Assembly: GCF_021155765.1 (NCBI RefSeq)
Contig: NC_060110.1
Location: 16,700,001-16,764,000 of the forward strand
From: Diprion similis
Taxonomy: Eukaryota > Arthropoda > Insecta > Hymenoptera > Diprionidae
Length of the DNA: 64,000 bases
Direction: 5' to 3'
Shown here: positions 14,351 through 26,757 of the stretch, one piece after another
Numbering within the stretch: the first letter of the stretch is position 1
Layout: the number at the start of each line of letters is the position of its first letter
The notes under the pieces: model-generated
Told to the model about the DNA's origin: nothing
What the model saw: the letters and a program-made list of their open reading frames with translations, nothing else
The model's database searches: none
Program-made: the position numbers and the translations under genes

Positions 14351-17300
14351 CTAATGATTCGACACACCTGGATGCTCCACAACTTGATCATCAACTGCCG
14401 CACTCTGATAATCCGCGTTCCTTGGTGGTTTCACCTCCGAACCACGCGTTTCTTCGGCAACAACACCTCGGGAACCACGTTTGAAGTGCCGCCGCAATCC
14501 GTTGTGACGATTTTTTCTACCGAGACTTTCATTCACATTCATTTTCCTGTACTTATTTCTAAGATTCTTTACTGCATGGCTGCCGAATTTAATTCCCGAT
14601 CCTATATCAGACAGCTCAGAGCGTGAGCCCAGTGGATGAGACGAAAAACTCTCTGTACGATTAAGTCGCGTCAAAACTTCATTTTGTGGGGATTTTCGAG
14701 GAGCTGAACGACCCAAATGCGATGATTGCGGTTGCTTTTTAGGCAATGAGGATCGGCCATGCGACTCAGCCGAAGAATCTTTGTTAGAACTGGCAGCAAC
14801 TTCGGTAGAGACCGATTTCGTTGAATAAACGGAGTCTAGGGAGTGAATCTTTTCTAGTCGATGAAGCCTTCTTTGATAATATATATCTTTCAAATTGCAC
14901 TGTTTGTAGAGCAGACCCATCCCAATAGGTCCACCTTCATTTAGTGTCCAAAGGTTGACCTCACCGCTGGGCCGACATTTATTCCCATTGCAAACTAATT
15001 TATTGCTATCAGGAGGCTTATTGCAATTGGAATCACTACATTCAGGAGGACTGACACCCTGGGGAGGAAATTGAATGCAATCGGGGTCGACGCATCCGGT
15101 CGGATGCTCAGGTAAGGATGGCTTCTCACACTTGCCGTCTGCACATTGTTGCGCCTTATTGGACATCCATGGTGGCGGACAATTATTTCCAATACACCCG
15201 TCCCCCTGGCGGTACTCCTCCTCTTCCGAACTGGAACTGTCATACAAATCACCATCAAAATAATCTGAGAAATCTGATTCAAAACTTTCGTCTTCCAAGC
15301 ATTCCAAGCATCGTCTTTTTCCCATGGAACTTGGTTTCTCACTTGCCTCTTGCTTGGCCACTACCTGTCTTACCCCAGAATTTTCTACGGCGATCATTTT
15401 CTTTGCCGTTTCATGGTCTGCGTTATTTGTATTTTGTACAGTAGACGACTCCGGATTATTAGAGTCATTCTGAACTGTAAGCTTGCTTGTTACTTCACCA
15501 GGATTACCTGATCTTGCCTGTAACGAAGGTTCTAATATTTCCGTAAACACCTGATTCGTCGATCGCTTACAGTTGTCGATATAAATTGACCCATCGGGAT
15601 TCAATTTTTCGAACAATTTAACTAGGAGATATTTGATCTTTGGATTTGCTACAGCGCACGCTGCGATAATCTTCAAACCGCGCTGCAGACAAGATCTAGG
15701 CTTACTGCATAACAATTCTATCGGCTCGGTCTTTGAATTCATCAAACTGCTCCGTATATCATCCATCAACGAGACGAGGTTTGAAAATTTTGGAACGTTT
15801 CGAAGATTCTCGTAGGAATCAAAAAGATCGAGCAAGTCGTTCAGATTGTTTATCATTCGACTCTGGTGCCAGAAGCGAACGTGACTCTGAAGAGCCGTCA
15901 CTAGATCAGGGGCAAAGTTGATGTCTCTCATCTGCCTCAGTATTTCCATCAACAACTGATCAGGGCCACTCTGCTGATATTTTTCAACCTTCAAATATTT
16001 TCGCACCATGTCAAAATCCCGCATCTTCTTTAAAAGGTAATTTTTCGCGTCACTGATATCGCTGTCAACATCATCTGGCGGTAAAACCACATCGAAAAGA
16101 TACCGCAAGTGGATGGTGTTATTATCGTAAACCGTACCAAGAATTTCAATGTTAGGACTAATGGTATCGACCTTGACGATGATGTGTTGCGACAGTACGT
16201 CAAAGTTTTTCTCATTTCTATGGTACATGGATTTCCGACCGTCAAAAATACTCTTAAGCAGTTCGTTCACTGTCGAAACCTCTCGCAGCTGATCTCTCGG
16301 CATATCACTTAGCTTACGACCGCTTCTCCATCTTTCGGACATCAGTAACGACATGACATTTTTTTCCGCCGTACGAACTTCGTCGTTGAAACTACCATAT
16401 TGAACGTTCTGCAGGAGTCCGGACACCAGACCAGACGTCATAGAGAGATCTCCCGATTTCAGGCGCTGTAAAATAGTTGGCAAGGAAAATCCTTCTGGAA
16501 ACTGTTGCTTGAACCCCACAGTCTTGAACATATGTCGCGTTACGTTGAAAACTCGCGTCAAGACCGGGCGTGGATTTGGATTGGTGTGCTGTTGGATCGT
16601 TCCACACAGCTGTGAGCTTCTCCTCAAGCATGTACGAACTTTATTGTTAATATGCCGACATATACTTGAAGACCGAATGTCCGGTTGCTCGAGAACGCTC
16701 GGTGCTATGTCAAAAATATTGTACTTCCTCCTGAGCGTGGCTTGGTAAACTTTGTAAAGAGCTTCGAGTTGTCTTGTGCTGAAATCGTCGTAACGGTCGT
16801 AGACGAGTGCCCCGAAGGTATCGAGGATCTGGTTTCGTAGGAAGGCTCCATAGTGGAGAAAGTGTTCCGTAGCCTGTTGAAGTGTGTACGATGGTCTATA
16901 AACCGCCCAGTTATCGTCCATTTCCAACAATTGACTAGATGACATTGCCCGTCTTGACTCCAAGATGATCGGAGTTTCGTTGCGCCGTATTTCAGCATAG
17001 TTGATGAGGCTCTGTAACAATAGTTAACACCAGTCTTCGTATAATGTCACCATGGATTTTATTCTATTACAGAAACACCTAGGCAATCTATCACCGTCAA
17101 CAAATGCTTTTACACACTTTACAAAATACTTGTTACCATGTTACCATCCTCGACTGATAATTGCTTTTCTGAACTAAGCTAAAATGATCTCAATGATAGA
17201 AAAATCAGTCCACAAAGTAATTGATGTTGTACATCCAATTCATAAAATATGGTACACGGTACCATAACGACATAGCTCATCGTTAAAATCACATGACTAT

Positions 17301-17539
17301 TTTGATTTGCAATAAATATTGGTATTGTTTTTTTAGTAACTGAGAATCAGCTCACGCGTAACTAATATGTAATCATTTGAAATGCAGTATTATTACAGCA
17401 AGATATTTTGATGAACAATAAAACGACACAACCTATTCTACGCTGCACTGATACTTACCGTGACAATTTCTGTCTGCGTAACCAAACCAACGATAAACAC
17501 GTTGAGTATATTGAGACTTCCTTTCCTCCGGAGCAGCAT
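14351..17539 (-). CDS. Predicted secreted protein with five tandem Cys-x4-Cys units, family unrecognised
   Basis: Two exons: 17539-17459 (27 codons) and 17011-14351 (886 codons plus stop), giving 913 aa. The 447-bp intron has a GTAAGT donor and a TGTTACAG acceptor and is phase 0. Exon 1 encodes MLLRRKGSLNILNVFIVGL..., a basic start followed by a hydrophobic core, so I infer a signal peptide and secretion. Residues about 30-570 form a non-repetitive body. An acidic Asp/Ser/Glu stretch lies near 595-625. Five Cys-x4-Cys pairs separated by 10-12 Pro-rich residues span about 633-706. The last 200 residues are basic and rich in Ser, Arg and Lys. I do not recognise the family and propose no enzyme function. 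An extracellular matrix or cuticle role is possible but unsupported. The long frame extends three codons past the acceptor, but those begin with TTG and belong to the intron. Confidence 0.82.
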
Positions 17540-20500
17540 TGTTGGCAATGCTGCAGACGGAACAATGGCTCAGTTATACACCCCTGGACAACAACCTGTC
17601 TGTTGCATATATTGTGTACCTTAGTCACGCTGTATTCGCGTGTAAACTACCCACGCAACTTGAAATTTATGCACTGTGTACAGATGTGACATGTGTGTAT
17701 GGGAGAATTTGTAAATGTCACTTTAGTCACATTTGCATCCCTTGCACACATGTGCAGGTGTAAATTCACTAATCGTAGCGTGGATGGGAATGAAAAACTA
17801 CGAAACTTGAGAATAAATTGCACCTTCGTGTGTATTCGACGCACGAAGAAAACCTCGTGATCAGAGACAGACTCTTGCTACTGAGCACAGAGTATTCGAT
17901 AATTGTAACTGGCCGTGGATACGATAGGAACAAGCGCTCTATCAGCACGCGAATTATAATTCAATTTCAAGTAATTGCCGATAAAACTTTTATTGGCGTA
18001 AATAGGTGTAAATAGAAAAAAAATTAGTACCATTGAAAACAGGATGACGATAAATTTAAATTGGCGTTTGGTGTACCTGAGTTATTATACAGCATTTATG
18101 TGGTCATTGTCAGGCTTAGTCTCTGTCTGAAATTCAATTATCGCGTTTTTATTCGGATTGGAAAAAATTTGCTTCGTAAAATTCACCTTCACCTTCATGC
18201 ATTGTGAACCTAATATTTGTTTACAAAAATGAAATTAATCTCGTTCGCAGCCTAGAGGGAGTTTGATTCTACCGGATTACCGACAAGATTAAAATATAAA
18301 TTCTCGCAGAGTAAAATGTCCCCTCAACAGGTCTGTAAAATGTTCAACGAATTGCAGTCACACTTGTAAGCAGTTCATTAGAAACGACTTCCAGACAGAA
18401 TTTGATTGACATTTCAATTTCTTGTTGATATAATTAGCAGTAAATCGTACAACTATTCAACGACGGGGTACATAATTGTTCCATTAAAACGAACGAGGAT
18501 ATTAGAAGCACAATTAAAAGCAATGGCAATCAGTAACTCGGAATCATTCACTCCGGGATCCTTCAATTAATCAAAGTAACAAGAAGGATATATTCGCTGT
18601 CGTCGACGAACGAAGATGATAGATTCATGGATTGAATGTATACCTACCTAAGTATCATGTCCTCCACAAAAAATCATACATTTATTACAGGTACTTGCAG
18701 GACGGAGAAACCCCTTCCCTTTCCAACCCCCTTAGGACCCGTTGGACTCTGTCTGAGAGTGTCGTTGAACCGGGTAATTAAGGAATTAATCTCCCCTCGA
18801 CGCTTATCAAGCCGGAGAGGGTCGCAAGGCAGCGTTAGTCAAGCTCTGGGTATAACCTATTCAACTCTGGCAAAGTGAATGATAAAGCGAAAATTTTCCG
18901 ACTGATTTGGCGACGATGAATCGACAGTCACAATTAACGGCGTGGAAAAATTCATCAAAGCGTAGTAAAAAACACTTGCGCTATACGCGGGTATGCAAAC
19001 ACTCGTCTTCGATCTAAGGCCGTTTTTTGTAACGCTTTATCCAGCGCCACTCTAATAGTAGAATGAAATTATTTTTTTATATCGCGACGAATCGTCTAAA
19101 ATTCGATTCGCGTTTCTACCCGTGAATGTGCAATTTAGTCTGACTGCAACTGCGGCAACGATGGAACAAACTTTGCTCTTACTATTTTTCATCACCGTCC
19201 GTCTAATTGGATCTTCATCTTTGAGGAGGAAACGTATAAGCTTTTGTCCATTCGATGATGAACACTGTCGACATCTATCACGACTTTTGCCTGCAGGTCA
19301 ATTATTTGAAACCCTTTTCACTAATTTCTTCTTTCAACAGTGATTTAATATTGACAGAATTGCCATTACAGAGCATTTGCAATTATTAGCTGTCATTTTC
19401 CGAAGTATTTGTTTGAAATAATATGTCAACTCTTGATGAGTTCCTCTTCTTGAGAACGGAAAACCCGACATATTTCTAGTAGCTCGTTGACATTTCGACA
19501 CCGCAATCGATTTTTTACTGACTCTATTGAAACATTTATTAGAAAAGATTAAAAATGTCGTTGCTCCAATAAACGAAAAAAAAAATTAAGCGACTCTCAG
19601 CGAAATATTGATAGTCGGTTGAGAGGTTGTAATGAATTAAATTTAATGAAAATCGGCTTGTCAGAGTATATATTTAGCTGTCAACTGTACGCAGCTTCAA
19701 TTAAATATTTATTACCGCGATATTTCTTCTCTGCGTTCGTAATTGTAGGTTCTAAATAATTATTAGGGTCATAAGTTATACTAAATTGTGTACAGCTTCC
19801 ACAACCGACAATGAAAACTTTCTTCTAAACAAAGTGATAAATATTTGATATCGTCTACCCAATTAGTCTTTTCCAGTTATAGATTATCAAAATTAAAAAG
19901 TGATTAAAAATTTACCAATAAAAACTGCACGATAAATCAAACCTTATAGTCTCTCACTTTGTGAACATATCCGACGAATAAATTACCCGGCATAATTTTT
20001 TTCTGACTCCTTTCCAAATTCGATCGTTTATTGATAATTAGGGACTCAGATTTTCGTTCGGACATTTATTATGCGAATGTATATCCGCACTTGCACGAAG
20101 TGCGCAAACAATGCTGCTTCGTTTATCTTTCCAAGCGTTATAATGATCCATACAGTTGAAGCAAGAAGTTATTCTGTAAATCCCAATGGTTCGTAACCAG
20201 TCCATTGGATTTATACAGCACACTGATTAATTTATCGATTGACTCACCGATTCTCTACAGGCATATAAATTATCTTGAAACATTGATCGATTATTCAATA
20301 CGATACAGCATAGCAATTTTCTGAAGTACAGAGTCGAAGTTATGCATCTAGTGTCATTAAAATTGAATCGACGCTAGCTAAATTATAGCGTACTCCAAAA
20401 ATCGACTATATAGGGTAAAGTTAAAAATCAATTTTCACGAAACTACTATACCTTGTAAACTGTTTTCAACTCGTGAAGTCGTCAAAAATACTAGCCTATT

Positions 20501-21478
20501 CTACTCTCTCGGAGGTTTTCTCAACAATCTATTTATGGTTGTGGAACCGATGCAATATCCACAACCTTGGATGTTGATAAAATAGACCCCGACCCCTAGC
20601 ATTAAAAGCCTTTCCAGTTAGTTCCACAAATCTTGACAGGCTGTTGGTCTACGACATAATTGTAATTGATAAGAATTGTCGACCCGTATGTGAAAAAAAT
20701 CCATCCGATTGAGGTTGAAAACTTCACGTATCATTGTTTACTAATAACAGTAATAATGCGTTTAACATATTTCCATTCATCCGCTCTCCATATGAGTTCA
20801 ATAATGTCAGTATCGTTTAGGACCCTATAATAACACTCAATTAGTTACTCCCAGTGATTGGAAAATATAAGTATTTTCATGAAAATTGAATCGAGAAAAT
20901 AGGACGTGTTATGTGATCATTCCTAAGTATTTGCGGGATTAATTCGGCTTTGACGATTGTGAAAGTCTTCCATTGATCAACCAAGTCTAACCGTATAACC
21001 CGGGTAAACAGAAAACCTATACTACTGTGCTGCCGTAAGACTTTCCAGTTTCAGAAAAATCAAATTTACTATCAATCAGGATACTCGATTATTGTACTCC
21101 AAGGTCACAGAAAAGGGTAAAAATCCCGAACCTCCATTCCAAGGGTTGGCGATCCGGCAAAGAATGTTCCCATTACGAAAAATTCAATCTACCGTTTGAT
21201 TTTCCACTTGGTCCGAATTTCCTATCCTGACCGCGCAACCGTGACCGTCGACGAGTCGGCGCAATCCGTACACCAATATGGATTCCTTGTCTGCAATAGG
21301 TGGCAGGTAACGAACCAAGTGTGTCCCTATTTGGTGACTAAAGAAACAGTGTCGTTGCCGCGTTATCTCGTGACATTGCAAGTACCCAGGGGGTTTCGAG
21401 TTTGGTACTATTTTGGCGGTGTTTCAATTGCTAATTTCTTGGACCTGGTGCGCTATCTGGGGACCCGGGGATCTAGGG
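17540..21478. other. Spacer between the secreted-protein gene and the 193-aa gene
   Basis: This gap holds the upstream region of the minus-strand secreted gene and the upstream region of the plus-strand gene starting at 21479. Apart from one small candidate reading frame with a signal-peptide-like start (19161-19343, listed separately), I see no domain, RNA gene or clear repeat. It is AT-rich with scattered homopolymers. Confidence 0.5.
19161..19343 (+). CDS. Candidate small secreted peptide or first exon (weak)
   Basis: A 60-codon frame starting MEQTLLLLFFITVRLIGSSS has a strong hydrophobic core that looks like a signal peptide. It is followed by a tetrabasic RRKR site and then ISFCPFDDEHCRHLSRLL with two cysteines six residues apart. 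This is the arrangement of a neuropeptide or hormone precursor start. A possible donor (GCAG/GTCAAT) follows at 19297, but it is weak, and I found no second exon. I recognise no known hormone. With one short frame and no conservation data, chance is quite possible. Confidence 0.22.
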   Translation: MEQTLLLLFFITVRLIGSSSLRRKRISFCPFDDEHCRHLSRLLPAGQLFETLFTNFFFQQ

Positions 21479-23669
21479 ATGGCCGAGGACTACGCCTACG
21501 CGTGTCAAAGAGCCGAGCTTCTTGGGCTGCCACTACCTAGCCAGGAGGAATGGACCAAGTCAAGGCAAGCCACTGACCCCACCAAAGAAGAGATCGAGGA
21601 CTCGATAGCCGAGGTACATGTTAAGACTGAGCGTTATGATGACCCAAATTCGGGGCTTCCAATACACTTCGATTTACCATGAGAAGCCCAAAAAATTTCA
21701 GAGGTAATAGTGCGAAGTGAAGAAAAAAATATACAGATGGAGGAGGTAAACTGAATTAAACCATCGCACGGATTCTTGCTAAATTCTTACGATCTATAAA
21801 GTTCTCCTCGTTGTTTATTTATTTTCATTTTTTCATTTGATCTCCATGAATTTGAGTAGCATGTCATTTAATGCAATCATTAACCGAATTTACCTACTAT
21901 ATTCTCATATTTACATACTTCTGTCAACATTTTTTAAATTATAATTAATGTATCCAAAGTTAATCTGATAAGCAATTCGAGCTTATACGTTCTCGGTGCT
22001 TATCACGACACTATAAATTACGTCACGCTGCTTTTGCTGTACAGATTTTCCAGCAGCCGAAGAACATAGATTATTTTAAAGACACCCTTATATTATAGTC
22101 ATCATCTTTATTATGATCGAGAAGTAATAGCGAAACTCTGATTATTTTAAAGACTCGTAAAATAATAAGCGAATCTTCTGATTTATAGGATGCCGCTATG
22201 AAAGATGAAAGCTTGCAACGCGCCGGGGGCGGCCTGGACGAGCTCAACAGCATCCTAAGCGCAACTCAAAAGAAGCTGAACAAGTTTAAAGTAAGATAAA
22301 GCAGAGGAGAGTGTATTTTTTTAGGTAATATACAGCAGAGCCTGCTGCGCGCTTCATTGACTTTTGCCACAATTGTTTTTTCATAAAAGTTATCAACAAA
22401 GTTCAAGACATTATATATTCCGGATAATTTTAAGACGGTCGAAAAGTGGACTTATAAAAAGTTAATTGCATGGCTTTGAAGTCGTAATTCTTTTTTTTCC
22501 ATGGTCGACGCTTCATAAATATTCAGATACAATTATGTGCAAAAAATATTGCACGAAATTTTAGCATCCGATCGCGATTATTCCAATTCGAATAAACTAA
22601 CTGGCGTTTGGTCTGTATATATTATGTACATATGCTTCCGGTTATCCGAAAATTAATTCACTCGTCGTCAGCCTCTCATCGTATTCATTAACTCACCCAG
22701 CTACTTTCGTCTGTCTTTCTGAGCAGTATAAGTAATACTAAACGTCGATAATTTCACCTCTAAAGCATATATTGCATCTAGCAAAGATAATATATACTTT
22801 TTTATTCTTGATTATACTTGATATCATTCTGAAGTTTCAGTCGTTGTCCAGTTCGGTCTCACAGATAAGTTTACCTTGCGACTAGAATTTTACATTCACG
22901 AAGTGGTTCGCGAATTAAAGCACGCTTTTTTAATGTATTGAGATTTATAATGTTTTACCGCGCAATCGCTGAGTAATAAAATATATTATGACCGTTCATC
23001 GGTTCAGTGACTGTGATCCTAAATAGACTCATTTCACAGTATTCAAATAAGTAGTAATTCTAGACAATCCGAACACTGTGTACACAATGCATAATTTATG
23101 GCCATCGCTGTTTTACCTTTCGAATTTGTATTCACGGCAGTTTCTAAAGCCAATGAGTACTGAATGAATACAGCGGATGTTTACACTCTACACGGCCCCG
23201 TTCGCTTATAACCATCAGCTTTTTCCATCGATCACTAAAACCATTCAACGTAATGGTCTCGATGACCAGTGATGAATGAAATTCCTCATGCCTACCGAGT
23301 TTAGATCATAAGCTTTCATTCCAGACTGTCTGCGGTAGCTTGGGGGCCATGCTGAAGGTACGAGTGGGCTCCAGGACGAGCACTCCAGAGCATGCACGTA
23401 TCAAGAGTTGCAAATCTCCAGTCTTTCCAACCCCGGGAGGCTCGAAAGGCTCGGAAAACGTACTGCTAGACGATGATGAAATAGCTATGGTTTTGGCGGC
23501 AACGGCGAATGAAACGGTCGAAAGGAATGAGACTAGTGATCGGAAGCACGACATCAATGAAAAGGTCGAATCACACGTCGACAAGTTGGACCTGTTGATA
23601 TCGAAGGCGGAAAACGCACAGTACAGTATGCAACATCAAACGAAGCAAATGAAGAAATTTTTAAAATAG
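21479..23669 (+). CDS. Unrecognised 193-aa protein, probable coiled-coil C-terminus
   Basis: Three exons, all joins phase 0: 21479-21613 (45 codons), 22189-22290 (34 codons) and 23325-23669 (114 codons plus stop). Donors are GAG/GTACAT (weak) and AAA/GTAAGA; acceptors are TTTATAG and CATTCCAG. The start sits in AGGGATGGCC, a good animal start context. The N-terminus (MAEDYAYACQRAELLGLPLP) is charged and Pro-containing. Exon 2 and the start of exon 3 encode a helical segment (LDELNSILSATQKKLNKFK then TVCGSLGAML). The last about 55 residues are charged and heptad-like, ending KQMKKFLK. No signal peptide or membrane segment is seen, so it is probably cytosolic. The C-terminal helix is loosely SNARE- or adaptor-like, but I cannot assign a family. 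The first donor is the least certain junction. Confidence 0.72.
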
Positions 23670-26538
23670 TTGATGCCCTTACAATTAGAAATTCAATCAT
23701 CGAGAGAGAGAAGAATCAAACTACGCGATATAAGAAATGTGCTAAAAGCCGGAGTTCGAATGAACTTTCATACATTTTCGTATACGGCAAGTGTATTATT
23801 ATTAGTTTTGGTAAACTGAATGTTAACTCTCTGACAGACATTGACTGACAATGAATTAAATTAACCACGCGTCATTTTTAGCCCATCTTTTACGTCAAGG
23901 CCTCAAGTATAGAACTCAAATTATTAATTACATTTTTCTTTTTTTCACAACACTTTCTTGACGGTACGATTTAGCAAAAATGGTTCGTACGTGGTTGTTC
24001 TGCAGAGTAAATCATTCGCCGTTGATATATCGTTATCGCTGAAAAAAAAAAAAAACCATTTATAAGCAAAGTTCGAATTCATATCTGAATACTTAAACGA
24101 CGATTCGTCAATTTTCTCAGTCTTACGGTATTGCTAATCGGTCGTTGGTGCTTCGAATGTAATCGCAGTAATCATTGTAACAAGCTGTGTGTATACCCTA
24201 CGAATAACGTTCGCTTCTGAATGCACTTTATAGCAACTTTCGAGTACGGTTTTTGCTTATTATATTACAGCATAACAGTAAACTTAATGCGTAAATTTAC
24301 AGTGAAACATACTGACTCGATTAAGCTTTTCCTATTCTGCTCAGAGAAATGAAGGATTGATTATACACTATTCCACAGAAAAATGTAATTCGTTTTCTCT
24401 ATCGATTATCAACCATAGTTAGGTCATGATAAGTACTCGTTGAAACCAGAAATGGATACTTTTTCATAAAAATTTTCACTAACTCTTAGTAAGTTACTTT
24501 CGTCTGAATTCATTGAGCGTCTAAGCTAACATCTCTTCAAAAACTTACCATAGATCAATAACTCATTACGAAGGTTGAAAGCTTCCACTCATTATGAAGT
24601 CTGAAAAATGTTTTTTGTTTTAAGATAACTTGTATATTTTACATTAAATAATTAATATCTATTTGTAAACCGCAGATGCCGCATCCTCAGCACCCATTCG
24701 TATAGAATAATTAGTTTGTTGGTTTAAAACCGGTAATACATAAATTTGAGGTGATTTCCGTGTATAATAGATTTTACGAAAAAAACGTTGATAAGTCTTT
24801 ACCATGCAATGGAAGGAAAACAATTTTAACGAAAAAATGTAACGAATTTATCGGACGATATAATTACACAGACTGACTTTGAGCCACTCGTGTTGGGATT
24901 CAATATCCAAATTTTTGTTCCCTAGTGTGATTTGATTAACACACCTGAATTGTACATACTTTTTATACATGTATGTATACATTTGTTAATTATGAATTAT
25001 ACAAATATTTGAGATATATACAATGTTATATCATAAATAACGTCTCTTAAGTTTAAATCAATTTTAGAGTTATTGTACTTGCATTATAACATCGTTGCTA
25101 TTGTTGTTATGGAATACATCACAACCGCTTGTTGATTCTCACGAATAAATTACATGTTACAATTACGATTAACAATGTATAAATGAAATTACCATCATAT
25201 GTTCATACTTGTTACTAAACTCATTCTCAGCCTATTTCAATATGCTGATGAATGGCACTTTTTGAATTAACGCGTATTAAAATTACAATAATTTTGAAGT
25301 TTCAATTCGACGTGTCGCAAGAACCGACAGTTTGAATTGTGGATAATCAAACGAATACAAATCAAGTAGTGCCACCTGTGTTCAATTTGATGTGCCGCAC
25401 GAACATGATCGTCGGTAAAGCACTAGACGAGACGAGCTGTTTAGTTTTCAAACTGACACTTTAAATAGAGTTCCATACCGATTTATTCCTATTAAATCAT
25501 TGATCCCGTTTAGGGAGAGAGACACTTAGTGTCGTTAAGAATATTCTGTTTCACTTGATGAATATGAATTATAAAATGGCGTGAATGAAAACTCGCATTC
25601 GTTTGTTTTCACCGAAATATTAAACTAAAGTTCTCAGTAACCTGAACAGGATGAGAAAATAATCAATCACATGTTAATAGTATTTGTATATACATAACGG
25701 AGGAATAAAATGTCTGTGTCCCTGAAATATCATTATTTTTATAGTTTCGCACAGAATATCTTGAATACTGCAGAAAATATTCGTAAATACTTTTCTATCA
25801 TTTGCAAAATGCTATTAGAGTGAATATTCTTGTTGTATTTGAGACCAAATCTCAACGTAAATAATGATATGTTGATTTTTCAGTGAAGTCAATGAAACTC
25901 AGTGACCTGAAACGAATAAGAATATATATAATTAGTAATATGTTGAAATAGAAAAATCAGTAAGAAGCTTAAGCAGGGAATTGATGTACTTTAGGGGGTT
26001 GGTAAGTATAAAGTGGTTTTCGTGAATTTTTTCGGGAGGGAAGAATTGAGAGGATATTTTCTTAAATCTAGAGATCTTTTATTACTAGTTTGAACTATAT
26101 TTGGTAATTTTTTCCATTCATTAAACGATACTTGGTTCAGTTATTAACTACGTGCTACAGCGGGCCTTCATTCGCGTTGGTAATTTGGATACAACCTACC
26201 GTTGAGGTAATTGTATTGTTTAAAGTATCGATTTTTGATTGTAAAATAACTGTGGAAAAAAACTGTAAAAAATTACACCTCCGTTTCAGTACACGTATAA
26301 ACCATTAAACTTTCGATTCTAATAGGTAGATTTAAGTTCATATTCTTAGAAATAATATAAAAATGAAAAATTTCAGTTTCCTTGATTCTAGATCAAAATT
26401 ACGACCTCCTCAAGTATGATTCAAATGAGTTGAAAAAATTTATCAAATGTAGTGCAAACTAGTAATAAAAAATACTTAGAGTTTAGAAAATATCCATTCA
26501 ATTCTTCCCTGTCGAAAAAACTCCCGAAAACCACTTAC
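23670..26538. other. 3' flank of the 193-aa gene and AT-rich spacer
   Basis: The likely 3' UTR of the plus-strand gene lies at the left. No further reading frame looks coding. The right end contains a large inverted repeat (arms about 26008-26131 and 26406-26537). AATAAA-type signals occur near 25144 and 25707, but I cannot tell which, if any, ends the transcript. Confidence 0.5.
26008..26537. repeat. Large inverted repeat, arms about 125 bp
   Basis: The left arm (about 26008-26131) and the right arm (about 26406-26537, read in reverse complement) align over their whole length at roughly 80 percent by eye. Shared blocks include GTGGTTTTCG, GGGAAGAATTGA, GGATATTTTCT and TTATTACTAGTTTG. About 275 bp separate the arms. 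The outer end of the right arm coincides with the donor of the candidate exon at 26539-26757. It may be a foldback element or a local inverted duplication. Confidence 0.75.
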
Positions 26539-26757
26539 TTTACGGCCTGGCGAGGTAGGTTCCTCCCTCGCATCGCGTAAATATTTCTTTGGGCCACAAT
26601 CTATCATTCGCGAATTACACGACGATGAGTTCGGTACGAATACTGTACTGTTCAAGTAACGTGACACAGTCTGAACAACGCGGTCTGAACTCTGGCCTGG
26701 ATCGCACGTAATTTCGCTCCGGCTGCTCAGAAGTGACTGACGCTGCGCAGCGCTCAT
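26539..26757 (-). CDS. Possible first coding exon of a minus-strand gene, divergent from INTS2
   Basis: An open frame starting MSAAQRQSLLSSRSEI runs for 73 codons to CGTAAA, followed directly by GTAAGT, a perfect donor in phase 0. Its start lies about 550 bp from the INTS2 start on the other strand, fitting a shared divergent promoter. Reading on without splicing reaches a stop 20 codons later, but that tail lies inside an inverted repeat arm and is probably not coding. I found no downstream exon with confidence between here and 23.7 kb. The product is unrecognised: hydrophilic, Ser/Arg-rich, no signal peptide. Confidence 0.35.

Noticed and set aside
14309-16998. Many plus- and minus-strand frames inside the secreted-protein gene
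   Set aside because: Shadows of the 886-codon exon in other frames.
18636-18878. An 80-codon Arg/Ser-rich frame
   Set aside because: No splice context or recognisable family. The region is only somewhat richer in GC than its neighbours.
26476-26538. The unspliced tail of the frame starting at 26757
   Set aside because: It lies beyond a perfect GTAAGT and inside an inverted-repeat arm, so it is probably intronic.
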